From Saxidomus purpurata (taxonomy: Eukaryota; Mollusca; Bivalvia; Venerida; Veneridae): DNA of 64,000 nt. A program made the position numbers and the translations under genes. The notes beneath the pieces were generated by a model. That model had not been told where the DNA came from, did not search any database, and saw only the letters and a program-made list of their open reading frames with translations. The stretch is from contig JAFMSR010000008.1 of the NCBI GenBank assembly GCA_022818135.1, positions 10,640,858 through 10,704,857 on the forward strand, given 5' to 3'. Positions 47,301-58,173 of the stretch are shown here, piece by piece. Positions within the stretch are counted from its first letter, which is position 1; the number at the start of each line of letters is the position of its first letter.

Positions 47301-47586
47301 TTGAAGAGCGATATATTGTAATATTCTAGAAAAAAACATTAAGGCAAAGTATTAAAGGCACCGCAAATATATTTGGAACTTCATTGGGAGACGAATAGGA
47401 AGTAAGCCCACAGCCCCATGACGTTAACCCCGTAGCCTCTAGTTTGAAGACCGATATATTGTAATATTCTAGAAAAAACATTAAGGCAAAGTATTAAAGG
47501 CACCGGAAATATATTTGAAACTTCATCGGGAGACGAGTAGGAAGTAAGCCCGCAGCCCCATGTCGTTAGCACCGAAGCACCTATCT
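47301..47586. repeat. Direct duplication of a ~143-bp unit
   Basis: TTGAAGAGCGATATATTGTA...ATTAAGGCAAAGTATTAAAG...GGAAGTAAGCCCACAGCCCC occurs at 47301 and again at 47444 with few changes. Confidence 0.9.
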
Positions 47587-48801
47587 TCCCAGCAGCCCCG
47601 TGCAATAAGTTACGTGGCCACTACGGGGATAGCGTTGTAACACCGGATACAGCTCTTTTCGAATACAGCTCCCCTAATCAAACGTGAGTGAGCTGTGTTC
47701 GGGGTTCTTGTACCTTTTTTCGAATATAGCGCCCCAGTGACCCGATGCAACATAGACGTATCATTCGTTTATACAAATACGCGGCAAAGAACTTATTTAA
47801 TAATAAGGATCCATACCGCTATTCAGGATGCAGTATTTAGTCCTGGGATGTCTGTCTTGTCCGTACGTGTTGGACGGACAGTTCAATGAAAATTTGAAGT
47901 TTTTGCTGATTGAAGAAACCAAGATGGCGGAGCAAAACTACCAAACAAGGTATGTGTCAGTTTAAGTCTCTGTAACTTCAGTCCATTTACGCTTAGAAGT
48001 GTATCTTTGACATTTACTGGCGTTGAAAGGATTACTATTCTTGTTGCATATATTCTTACCGGTCCAAATGCTAAATTTACACTGCAAATTTCAGCCGAAT
48101 GGGTCATTTCTAACCCGATGAAATTTGAATCGAGACTTGTTGCTGTTTTTGCATGGAAAGTGACACGAACGTAAAAGAATCAGCCAAACTTTAACAGTAA
48201 CCTGTCATAAATGTATTATCCTTCACGAAACTGGCTAAATATCAGCTTTGGTTTGCCACTGTTCGTTTTATTCTTGTACTTTCTCTTTCAACAACATACC
48301 GGTACGGTCAGCACGCACCGGTATCACTTTTCCGTAAAAAGTCACCGGTACGGTCGCAAAAACGCAACGGTACAGTCATCGCTCACAATTGTAAATGGTA
48401 CGGTCACCTTTTGATGTGACGCTTTCTTTGTGGGATATTCTAATTTGGGTTGTTTGTTCATTTTTTGCTATTCCTTTTCAGATATTCTGTAACGGATACG
48501 TCTTTACACTTTATTGTACTTTTCAAATCATGATTAATCTGATACTATGGTTTTGACAGGAAAAATATGTAAAAGTGCTGGCTTTGTGCAAATGTCAACT
48601 GTCATACTCATTAAAAAATGCTAGAAACACAATAACAAATAGCACATAGTGCAAATTCGAAAGAAATACCTTAATATATTAAACCCGTTACACTTTTGTG
48701 AAGTGGGGACTGTAAAAAATCATGTAGTTGTCCAGTCGCATCCCCACCAACATAAGTAAAATATATGTATATAATTATGTTATATATTATCACATACAAT
48801 T

Positions 48802-49583
48802 GGAGCCACTTCTAACCCGACACTTGTATAATTCGGTATAACTGAATTATTTGTATGCAGATTTCGTTCAAATGTAGAATATAATTAATTCAACACATAA
48901 TACATACTTTTGCGAAATTTAATTTTATTTGATTAACAAATACATATAAAACTTAATTTTATTTGATTAACAAATACATATAAAACTTAATAAATAAAAA
49001 AAAACATCGCTGTAAAATCCGAATTCACAAAATGGCATAAACGTGAAATCCCAACAATGAGAAGATTCATAATAAAATCCGTACATCGGAGTAAAGAAAC
49101 GAAATACAATGTAATTGTATTTACTGCAGTACAGATAAATTTCCACCTTTGCTACGACTTATAGTGAATAGGTTGATACTGCATATGTTTATAAATAAAA
49201 TTATTGCTAAATGAATATGATACATTTACATACGTGACTCCGGCAAGCAACATGTCAATTGCGCGACCACGCTCTTGGTTATTCATTCGGAGTGACTGAT
49301 TTTTAAAATCAAAATTCTGTTTTTACGGTTTAAATTACGTTACAGAATAATAAAATGAAAATGAAAATCGATATTTTCCGCTCATCTACATTTCCTCGTG
49401 CAAAATGGCGAAATCGTACTTGTCACACGTGCAAAAGTAACCGATCGTCACAGTTGAATGGTTTTATCATTTTTATACAGCTAATAAATGTTGCCCAACA
49501 ACATAATATTTAATTTGAAATACATATCTTGAACCGTATTCGAGAAAATCGAATTTGAAAAGTGTCGGGTTAGAAGTGGCTCC
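48802..49583. mobile_element. 782-bp inner element with 24-bp terminal inverted repeats
   Basis: GGAGCCACTTCTAACCCGAC + ACTT at the left, its exact inverse at the right end (49560-49583). The interior is AT-rich without coding. The phrase 'ATTTCTAACCCGA' also occurs at 48104 in the outer arm. Looks like a MITE; no clear target duplication. Confidence 0.8.
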
Positions 49584-49588
49584 AAGTG

Positions 49589-50228
49589 TATGTTAAGGGG
49601 TTACCTTTCAGCAGACAAAAAGTAACATTACTCTGCCCAGCTTGTAAGTTGTAAGGTGATAGAGCAGCAACCTAACGATGACTAGTAGCAACAATCTTTG
49701 CAGTTAATAGAGCATACATACATGTCAATGGGTTATTGTCTTTGAAATCTGTGAAAGAGTTGCCGTAAAGGTAGTCGTGAAATTTATCGGTTACCGCCCA
49801 TTTCATTGAGGATGTTGAGGAAACATGCAGAGTGCAAGAACCAAATATTTGCCTCGTTCTTATTTGTTTCCCTTTATTTTTTTTCGTCCCGAGCTAGACT
49901 CTTAAAACTCTCTTAAACCTTTATGGCAAACTAGTTATGGTTCTTGCACGCTGCCTTTTAATACTTATACAAAAATTAAATACATTGGCATCAATGTGTT
50001 TAAGCTATGCTCTAGATGTAGAAACTAAAAAAAAGTGACAAAGGATGAGACAAGATTGAGTTATGTTTGTGAATATTTCTCTTTTCAAAATTTCAACTAA
50101 CCTTAACTAATTTCATTCAAATATATCCAGTAATATTGAGATATTAAAACAAAGAGAATCATGGTTGAGAAACAGGTTGGGAAGGGTTATGTTACTTTTT
50201 GTCTGCTAAAAGACATCCCCTTAACATA
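49589..50228. mobile_element. 640-bp inner element with ~40-bp terminal inverted repeats
   Basis: TATGTTAAGGGGTTACCTTT + CAGCAGACAAAAAGTAACAT on the left corresponds to the inverse at 50189-50228. A second inner pair, GCAGAGTGCAAGAACCA / TGGTTCTTGCACGCTGC (about 49826 and 49937), lies inside. Directly adjoins the 782-bp element. Confidence 0.78.
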
Positions 50229-51401
50229 AGTGATTATATAGTTCCAACATTTATATTTCTATGTTGCATGGGATGCGACTGGACAACTATAATACACACC
50301 CACTTCACAAAAGTGTAACGGGGTTAATAAATTAAGGTATTCTTTCGAATGTGCACTCTATGCCATTTTCTAGGAATTTTTAATGAGTGTGACAGTTGAC
50401 ATTTGCACAAAGCCTGCATTTTTACATAATCATAGTATCAGATTAATCATGATTTGAAAAGTACAATAAAGCGAAAAGACGCATCCGTTACAGAATATCT
50501 AAAAATGAAGAGCAAATAATGAACAAACAACCCAAATTAGAATAGTTATATCCCACAAGGAAAGCCTCACATCAAAAGGTGACCGTACCGTTTACAATTG
50601 TGAGCAATGACTGTATCGTTGCGTTTTTTACGACCGTACCGGTGACTTGAAGTTACAGAGACTTAAACTAACACATACCTTGTTTGGTAGTTTTTCTCCG
50701 CCATCTTGGTTGACAGTACCGGTATACGGAAACACTGTACCGGTGCGCATTCACGACAGTGAGCCCATAAGGCAAAGAAATGTTAACGGAATGAAGCTCA
50801 TAAACATCAGGGTGTACGACCTGCCAGACGGACGGATAAGACAATAGGCAGGGTAGGACAACACACAGATGGTGGGACAAATAGACGGACGGAATACATG
50901 TATCATGCAGTATATTGAACAGGTGTTAGATGCTTTTAGGCACAGGGGGACGGTGTGTACCTTTTACACTAAACGGGTGTTTTATATGTGTTTTCTGATC
51001 ATTTTCTGACAAAAATCCATTTTACGTATATATACATAAGAAAAGGGGTCTAACTCCGCAAGCCGAAATCGCGATCTTATTTTGACACATCTCAAACAGA
51101 TGCAGATTTTATAGCCGACGTATGGTCTACGAAGTCAAACTATAAAATAATCAATAGTAGATATATTTTGCTTTCAGAAAATGTACAGGTTCCCTTAGCA
51201 AATAGTTCAACTTTTGATGCAAATTCTTTCGAAATCGAAATTTATACTCCAAACACGCGTCTTGAACGAGATCTTGCTACCGCTGTTTACATTATAATAT
51301 CACTACGAAATTCTGAATAAACGCGTTTTGCAAGCTAAAACAATTTAACAGTCAACAAAAGGGTTATTTGGGAACACTTACTGCCAACTTCTCTTTTGAA
51401 A

Positions 51402-51668
51402 ACCGAAATCTATTCCCGTAGTCCATTAAAATATTTTCTGTTTACCATTTTCGCTTCGCCGGCAGACATATTTGTTTAAGGAGGTAATACTGAACAATTT
51501 CAAATACCGATTTAAAGCTCCAGTTCAAGCGTCCAATAAGAAATCGTTATTTGAAATTGTTCAGTACTACCTTTTTAGTAGTGTGATGACGTCAGTCATC
51601 TCATAATTCTAAATATGTCTGCCGGTGAAGCGAAAATGGAAAAATGGACTACGGGAATAGATTTCGGT
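51402..51668. repeat. 267-bp foldback element
   Basis: ACCGAAATCTATTCCCGTAG, CATTTTCGCTTCGCCGGCAG and CTGAACAATTTCAAAT on the left are inverted in mirrored order on the right, ending CTACGGGAATAGATTTCGGT at 51668. The centre is ccgatttaaagctccagttc. Confidence 0.88.
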
Positions 51669-54367
51669 GTCACTGGCCAGTGGAATATACTCAACACAGG
51701 TAGTTGGTACATAAGTCTGGATCGTGATTATTCCATGTTCCAATTTACAAGTTTAAACAGTTTAACTCATTGAAACATCCCGATATATATGTTGCAGCAA
51801 GGGACATACTTAACAATGGACAGATGAAATTGAAATATAAAGCTGTACCATAGGAAGTATGTGCATTAATGTAGATACACAAAACACTGGTCTATGTCAA
51901 AAAATGTATTGAATGTTGGCCTTCTAATGTTTGTTACATAAAACAATGCCTTATATGTAATTGTCTCTTGTCAGAAACCTGGACATAATGAAAACAGTAT
52001 GATAGAAGAACTGAACTGTGAGATGCACCTTGACTAGAGCGAATTCCTTTTAAGGATGGATTATTGTACGTCGCCCGTCCGTCCGTCATTTGTTTGCTTC
52101 AAAATACATCTCCTCTGAAACCACTGGGCCAATAATGATGAAACTTAACATGGAGGTACCTTGCAGAAAGCTCCACCAAAATTGTTCAAACATTTCAATT
52201 CCATGCAGAACTATGGTTGCTATGGCAACAAATTGAAGAATCTTCTTCTCTGAAATCACAAGGTCTAGAGCTTAGATATTTAGCATGTAACATTGCCTAA
52301 TGGACCACTATCAAGATTGTTCAAATTATCACCCCTTGGTCAAAATTGACTCCGCCCGGGGTGTCACTTGATTTTACATAGGCTTGTATAGGAAACACTT
52401 CTCTTCCTCAAACTACTCTGAAACTGAAAGGCCTAAGCTTAGATATTTGGAATGCAGCATTGCTTAATGGACCTCTATAAAGTTTGCTCAAATCATGACC
52501 CCCGGGTCAGAACTGATCCCGCTTGGGGTCACTTGATTTTACATAGTTTTTTATAGGAAAAACTTTAAAAATCTTTTTCTCCAAAAACACATGACCCAGG
52601 GCTAAGATATTTAGTATACAGCATTGTCTAGTGGACCTTTACCAGGTTTGTTCAAATATTGCCCCTGGGGTCAATACTCGCCCCGTCCAAGGGGTAACTT
52701 GTTTTACACAGACATAGATTCGAAAACTTTTTTAAAAAACTTCTCCAAACCACAAGGTTTAGAGCCTAGATATTTAGTGTATAACAGTGTCTGGTTGACC
52801 TCTTCGAAATGTGTTCAAATTATGCTCCCGGGTCAAAATTGACCCGCCAGGGGATTCACTTGGTATAGGAAAAACTTTAAAATTCTTCTCCAAAGCCAGT
52901 AGGCATAGAGCTTAGACAGTTGGTATGTAACATTGTCCAGTGGTCCTCTACCAAGTTTTTTTAGCTCACATGGCACAAAGTGCCAGAGTGAGCTATTAGG
53001 ATCGCTCGCCGTACGGGGTTTGTCGTCCGTTTGTCTGTCTACCATTTCCTTCAAACAACATCTTCTCTGAAACTACTGGGCCAATGTTGATGAAACTGTG
53101 CAGGGATGTTCCTTGCTTGAAGCTCTATCAAAGTTGTTCAAAGAATTCCATTCCATGCAGAACTCTGTTTGCTACGGCAACAAATAGGAAAAACTTTAAA
53201 AATCTTCTTCTCTGAAACCACAAGGCATAGAGTTTAGATATTTAGCATGAAGCATTATCTAGTGAACCTCTACCAAGATTGTTCAAATTATGACCCCCGG
53301 GTCAAAATTGACCCCGCGCGGGTAGTCACTCAGTTTTACATAGGCTTATATAGGAAACACTTTAAAAATCTTCTTCTCTGAAACAACAAGGCCTAGAGCT
53401 TAAATATTTGGCATGTAGCATTGCCTAGTGGACCTTTACCAAGATTGTTCAAACTAGTACCCCCGGGTCAAAATTGACCCTGCCTGGGGCCGGGGGTCAC
53501 TTGATTTTACATAGGCTTATATAGGAAAATCTTAACAATTCTTGTTCTCTGAAACCGTAAGGCATAGAGATTAGATATTTGACCAGTAGAAATGCCTAGT
53601 GGACCTCTACCAAGATTGTTCAAATTATGACCTTCCCGGGAGGGGGGGTAGGTCTCTTGATTTTACATAGGCTTATATAGGGATATAGGGCCATCTTGGC
53701 CCTCTTGTTTCAAATCATGCCCGTGGGGTCAAAATTGACCACGCACGCCAGAAGGGTGGCTCCTCGTCTTCATATAGAGTTATAGGAGAAACTTAGCTTC
53801 CAATTTTTAGCTACGCCAGGGTGAGCTTTTCTGATCGATGATTGTCCGTCGTCCGTCGTACGTCGTCCGTCGTCCGTCAACATTTTGATTCAAATGACAT
53901 CTCCTCTGAAACCTCTAGGCCAATGTTGATAAAACTATGCAGGAATGTTCCTTGCATGAAGCTCTACCAAAATTGTTCAAAGAATTCCATTCCATGCAGA
54001 TATTTGGCATGTAGCATTGTCTAGTGCACCTCTACCAAGATTGTTCAAATTATGACCCCCGGGTCAAAATTGACCCCACGCAGGTGGGCACTTAGTTTTT
54101 GCATAGGCATATATAGGAAAAACTTTAAAAATCTTCTTCTTTGAAACCACAAGGCCTAGAGCTAAGATATTTGGCATGTAGCATTGTCTAGTGGACCTCT
54201 ACCAAGATTGTTCAAATTATGAGCTCCGGATCAAAATTGACCCCGCACGGGGGTCACTTAGTTTTACATAGGCTTATGTAGGAAAAACTTTAAAAATCTT
54301 CTTCGCTGAAACCACAAGGCCTAGAGCTTAGATATTTGGCAGGTAGCATTGGCTAGTGGACCTCTAC

Positions 54368-56127
54368 AACAACAACAACAACAACAACAAACAACAATAA
54401 CTTTATTTTGTGAAGGTTACATACTAAGTGTACAAAAAGTTTCATACTGCTTATTTCCAGTATGGCCTTCATTTTAACTTTAAAAATATCTTTCATATTC
54501 TCACACACACAAAAGTTCACAGTTTCTCAAAGTATTTAACATGCATGCATACCAACATATAAACATATCCATTACTTTCGACAAACACGCATCAACTTAT
54601 GACATGCAGTCTTATCTATATATCTTTTAATCATGCATATATACAAAAATCAAAATATCTAAGAGAAGCATATCCCGAATAATTGCCTCTTCATCAAGCA
54701 TGATACATATATTTATAATGTCCATTGTATAAAATAACACCAAAATGATTGACATTTCCTATATTAACAGCTCAACCGTTATAAAGCACAATATATGATA
54801 ACTAAGATATTTAAACATCTTAACTATTATTGTTTTTTAAACAATATAATATAATACAATTTATAAATGCAGCATTATATTTCATTATACATATACATGA
54901 TAACTTGATTTATGTCTGCATGATAAACTCCTTCAAAGTGTTCCTGAATGTGCAAATGTTTTGGAGAAGTTTAATACGTGCGGGAAGAGAGTTCCAAATC
55001 TGTGCAGCTTTATAACTGAACGCCTGTTTCAAATAGTTTGTGTTAGGTTTAGCAATATGGAGATCTTTGTGAGTGGATGAACGGAGACCATAGTGGTCAT
55101 TATTAACAAAATTTAGTAAATCAGTGATATAAGTAGGACAATTGCCTTTTTTGCATTTGAACACCAGTAATGCAATATGATATTTGCATCTATTTTCAAA
55201 GGATAAGATATTTGAGTCTCTTAATAGAACCTGAAAGTCACCTGCTTTTGTTTTATTGATTAATTTTACAGCGCGTTTTTGTAGAGATGAAATTTTATTG
55301 GTATCAGATTTATGACAAAGTCCCCAGACATTGCAACAGTATTCCATGATAGGTAATATATATGCGTTGTAGTATAACAGTTTCATTTCATCTGTTAAAT
55401 AATAAGCAACCCTTCTAAAAAGGGCAAGTTTGGAATTAAGCTTTTTAGTAACTATACTAGCGTGGCAACGCCAAGATAGAGTTTCATCAACAGTAACACC
55501 TAGAATTGTATGACATTTTACATTTTCAATGATCGAATCATTAATTTTCAAGTTAAGCTTTTCAGCGCGTTTTATTTTAACACCTGTGCTGAGTAGCATA
55601 CATTTTGTTTTTGACGGATGAAGGGACATATTATTTATAGAACACCAGTTATTAACATTGTCTAGGCTATACTGTAGTTCAGTTTGTATTTTTGAAATGC
55701 TCTCGGCGGACGTATGCAAGGTTGAGTCATCAGCATAAAGGTCTATATTGTCATATTAAATCCTAAAGGCATGTCATTTATATAAATCAGAAAAAGAAGG
55801 GGGCCTAGTATGGACCCTTGTGGAACACCTGAGTGAACAATCATCTTTTTAGAACATGTATTTTTTAGTTTCAGTATTTGTGTTCTGTTTGATAAATAAG
55901 ATTTAAATATTTTTAATGATCTATCTGTGAAATGGTAAGTTTGAGTTTGTGCAATAACATTTCATGGTCAACCATGTCAAAAGCTTTCCTTAAATCAAGA
56001 AAGATAGCACCAACAAAGTTCCAATTGTCGATAGCTTTAAGCCAAGTTTCGATTAAATATGTTAAAGCAGTTTGGCAGGAATTGTTCCGTCTGAAACCCG
56101 ACTGACTTTTATGTATTATATCTGTTT
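54368..56127 (-). mobile_element. 5'-truncated non-LTR retrotransposon (LINE) inserted in the 168-bp array
   Basis: Minus-strand element: reverse-transcriptase sequence starts at 56127 (5' truncated) and ends in a (GTT)n tail, seen as (AAC)n at 54368-54400. It splits one 168-bp unit exactly between CTCTAC and CAAGATTG; no target duplication longer than a base or so is visible. RT motifs in order: SGFRRNNSCQTALTYL and [20 protein letters not shown] (domain A), [20 protein letters not shown] (domain B), DLYADDSTLHT (YADD catalytic box). The C-terminal region reads SLQKRAVKLINKTKAGD and FSYKAAQIWNSLPARIKLL. The motif set suggests the Jockey/CR1/L2 side of LINEs (inference). Confidence 0.9.
54910..55743 (-). 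pseudogene. LINE reverse transcriptase, C-terminal open frame
   Basis: The longest open frame of the LINE: YADD box, thumb (WCSINNMSLHPSKTKCMLLS) and C-terminal domain to a stop at 54910. The preceding domain B (about 55745-55905) is in another frame, with what looks like a 2-bp insertion just before the YADD box, and domain A (55913-56127) in a further one. Not functional as it stands. Confidence 0.88.
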
Positions 56128-56804
56128 CAAGATTGTTCAAATTATGACCCTCGGATCAAAATTGACCCCGCACGGGGGGTCACTTAGTTTTACATAGGCT
56201 TATATAGTAAAAACTTTAAAAATCTTCTTCTTTGAAACCACAAGGCCTAGAGCTAAGATATTTGGCAGGTAGCATTGGCTAGTGGACCTCTACCAAGATT
56301 GTTCAAATTATGAGCCCAGGATCAAAATTGACCCCGCACGGGGGTTCACTTAGTTTTACATAGGCTTATGTAGGAAAAACTTTAAAAATCTCTTCTCTGA
56401 AACCACAAGGCCTAGAGCTTAGATATTTGGCAGGTAGCATTGGCTAGTGGACCTCTACCAAGATTGTTCAAATTATGACACTCGGGTCAAAACTGACCCC
56501 GCACGGGGGGTCACTTAGTTTAACATAGGCTTATATAGGGAAAACTTTAAAAATCTTTTTCTCTGAAACCACAAGGCATAGAGCTTAGATATTTGGCATG
56601 TAGCATTGCCTAGTAGACCTCTTCAAAGTTTGTTCAAATTATGCCCCTGGGGTCAAAATTGACCTTGCCCGAGGGGGATCATTTGTTTTACAAAGGCGTA
56701 TATAGGAAAACTTATTTGGTATATAACATTATCTAGTGATCTTCCACCAGGCAAGTGGACTTGTACCAAGGTGAGCGATATAGGGCCATCTTGGCCCTCT
56801 TGTT

Positions 56805-56935
56805 TCCTATAGCAATCACTGACTTCCTTATAAACCGGGGACTTCCATAGTAACCAATGACTTCCCCTAGCAACCGGTGACTTCCTTAGCAACTACTGAC
56901 TCCCTTTAGCAACAAGTGACTTCCTTAGCTAAGTG
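56805..56935. repeat. ~20-bp minisatellite 'AGCAACCRGTGACTTCCTT'
   Basis: Six or so units: tagcaatcactgacttcctt, agtaaccaatgacttcccct, agcaaccggtgacttcctta, gcaactactgactcccttta, gcaacaagtgacttccttag. Followed at 56950 by another copy of the terminal hairpin (GGGTCATCATGGCCCTC). Confidence 0.85.
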
Positions 56936-57984
56936 CACTGGTACTCAGTTAAGCGATATAGGGTCATCATGGCCCTCGAGTTTTTATTGTGAAGGCAAAA
57001 TACAAATGTAGGCTCTGTCGGATTGATATGAAGATTTTGTTGAGTTTTCAAGTATATTGAGTGAAGTATATTGCCATAATGTTTATAAATAGATTAATCT
57101 CTTCGCAATATTCTGCTTATTAACATTCCGATGTTTTAAAAGCTTGTTATTTTGATTTTGTTGATTACAAAGCTTTTACAGTTACTACAGGTTTCAACCA
57201 AAACCAACTGACCCAAAACATGGACTTAGAAGGCAAATAGAAGGCAAATTGAAGAGAGAAACGTTCAAATAGGATTTCCATTATTGCTATATAACACTAT
57301 GATGATATTTTAAATAATGTAACTAACGTTTATGTATTGCTTGGAAAATAAAACATAACGCCTTTAAAGGGGTCACTGGTAAGGTTTTGGATTTTTGCAC
57401 TTCCGGAAATTTACATTTGTTATATTACAAAAATTATAATTTAGCAGGAAAAAACAATTATGCAGTAGTAAACGACGGAAAAACCTTAAGTTTTTATTCC
57501 TTTATCGTGAAAAAATCATTTATCAAAAATTGAAAAAAAATGAATTTTAGTAAGGTGGGAGGGGTAATAATAATTGTAATATTTATTCAGATGATGATAA
57601 AAGTACCACTATCCCTAATTTTCCATACAAAAGGTGGACGTATTACATTTGAAAAGATTGAAAATTGATACCTATTCTGAAAAATACACCACATACTTAA
57701 TAAAAGTTTACAATACCAAAATTCTAGCTAATTCTGCATTTAGCACCTTGATTTGATAGTGTATCAATAAAGATTAATATTGCAAAAGAGTTAAGTCAAC
57801 GACCCATCATTATTTTTCTAGAAATTATCTCTGTAAAAAAAAAACAGGGTCAGTAAAATTTATTGTTAATTTGATTTTCAGCAGTGATCCACCTTAAATA
57901 CTTCCTATGTTGTCTGTTTAAACAGGCGCAGTAAGCTACTTTAATGAAATATTAATTTTGTAATTTATTTTGATCATATTTTAG

Positions 57985-58173
57985 AACAGAAGCCGGCAAT
58001 GGCATACCATCGTTTGATGAAATTATTATTAAAGGCACCAAATATAGACACCAATACTACTGAAAAAGAAGAAATTATAATGGACGCAAGTCACGATGAC
58101 GAAGATGTTGATGTCGATGGATCAATATCTAGTATTGACGAGCGCTCAATTAAAAAATATCCAGAAAACAGTG
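57985..58173 (+). CDS. Roc GTPase gene, upstream linker exon
   Basis: Acceptor CATATTTTAG|; encodes MAYHRLMKLLLKAPNIDTN and an acidic stretch. The phase fits the 60468 exon with either the donor at 58174 or a later one near 58192. Without similarity evidence it could still be a chance open frame. Confidence 0.5.

Larger units (their letters stand above)
47918..50710. mobile_element. Outer foldback element of a nested set (2.8 kb)
   Basis: ACCAAGATGGCGGAGCAAAA and CTACCAAACAAGGTATGTGT at the left end are inverted at the right end (50646-50710). Pairing continues through CGGTACGGTC-rich sequence and AATCATGATTAATCTGATAC to GTCCAGTCGCATCCC, i.e. 47918-48790 against 50229-50710. The left arm has ~370 bp (about 47985-48345) missing on the right. 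Two smaller inverted-repeat elements sit in its centre. Confidence 0.85.
52060..56795. repeat. ~168-bp tandem (satellite-like) array, interrupted by a LINE
   Basis: Unit: GAAAAACTTTAAAAATCTTC, TTCTCTGAAACCACAAGGCC, TAGAGCTTAGATATTTGGCA, TGTAGCATTGTCTAGTGGAC, CTCTACCAAGATTGTTCAAA, TTATGACCCCCGGGTCAAAA, TTGACCCCGC. At least a dozen units; marker 'TTGTTCAAAtt' near 52321, 52650, 52812, 53279, 53450, 53618, 54043, 54212, 56136, 56305, 56465 and 56635. Within it, TTAGCTCACATGGCACAAAG plus a GTCCGT run (52960-53045, 53810-53880) and the hairpin ATAGGGCCATCTTGGCCCTC (53692, 56779) mark element starts and ends. Short ORFs here are artefacts. Confidence 0.9.
47076..57984. other. Repeat-dominated region between the C1q and Roc GTPase genes
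   Basis: No gene of its own recognised apart from LINE fragments. Contents: a direct duplication (47301-47586), nested foldbacks (47918-50710), another foldback (51402-51668), a 168-bp tandem array with a LINE (52060-56795) and a 20-bp minisatellite (56805-56935). 56950-57984 is AT-rich with nothing recognisable. Upstream exons of the Roc gene, including its P-loop exon, should lie here or further left but were not found. Confidence 0.5.
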
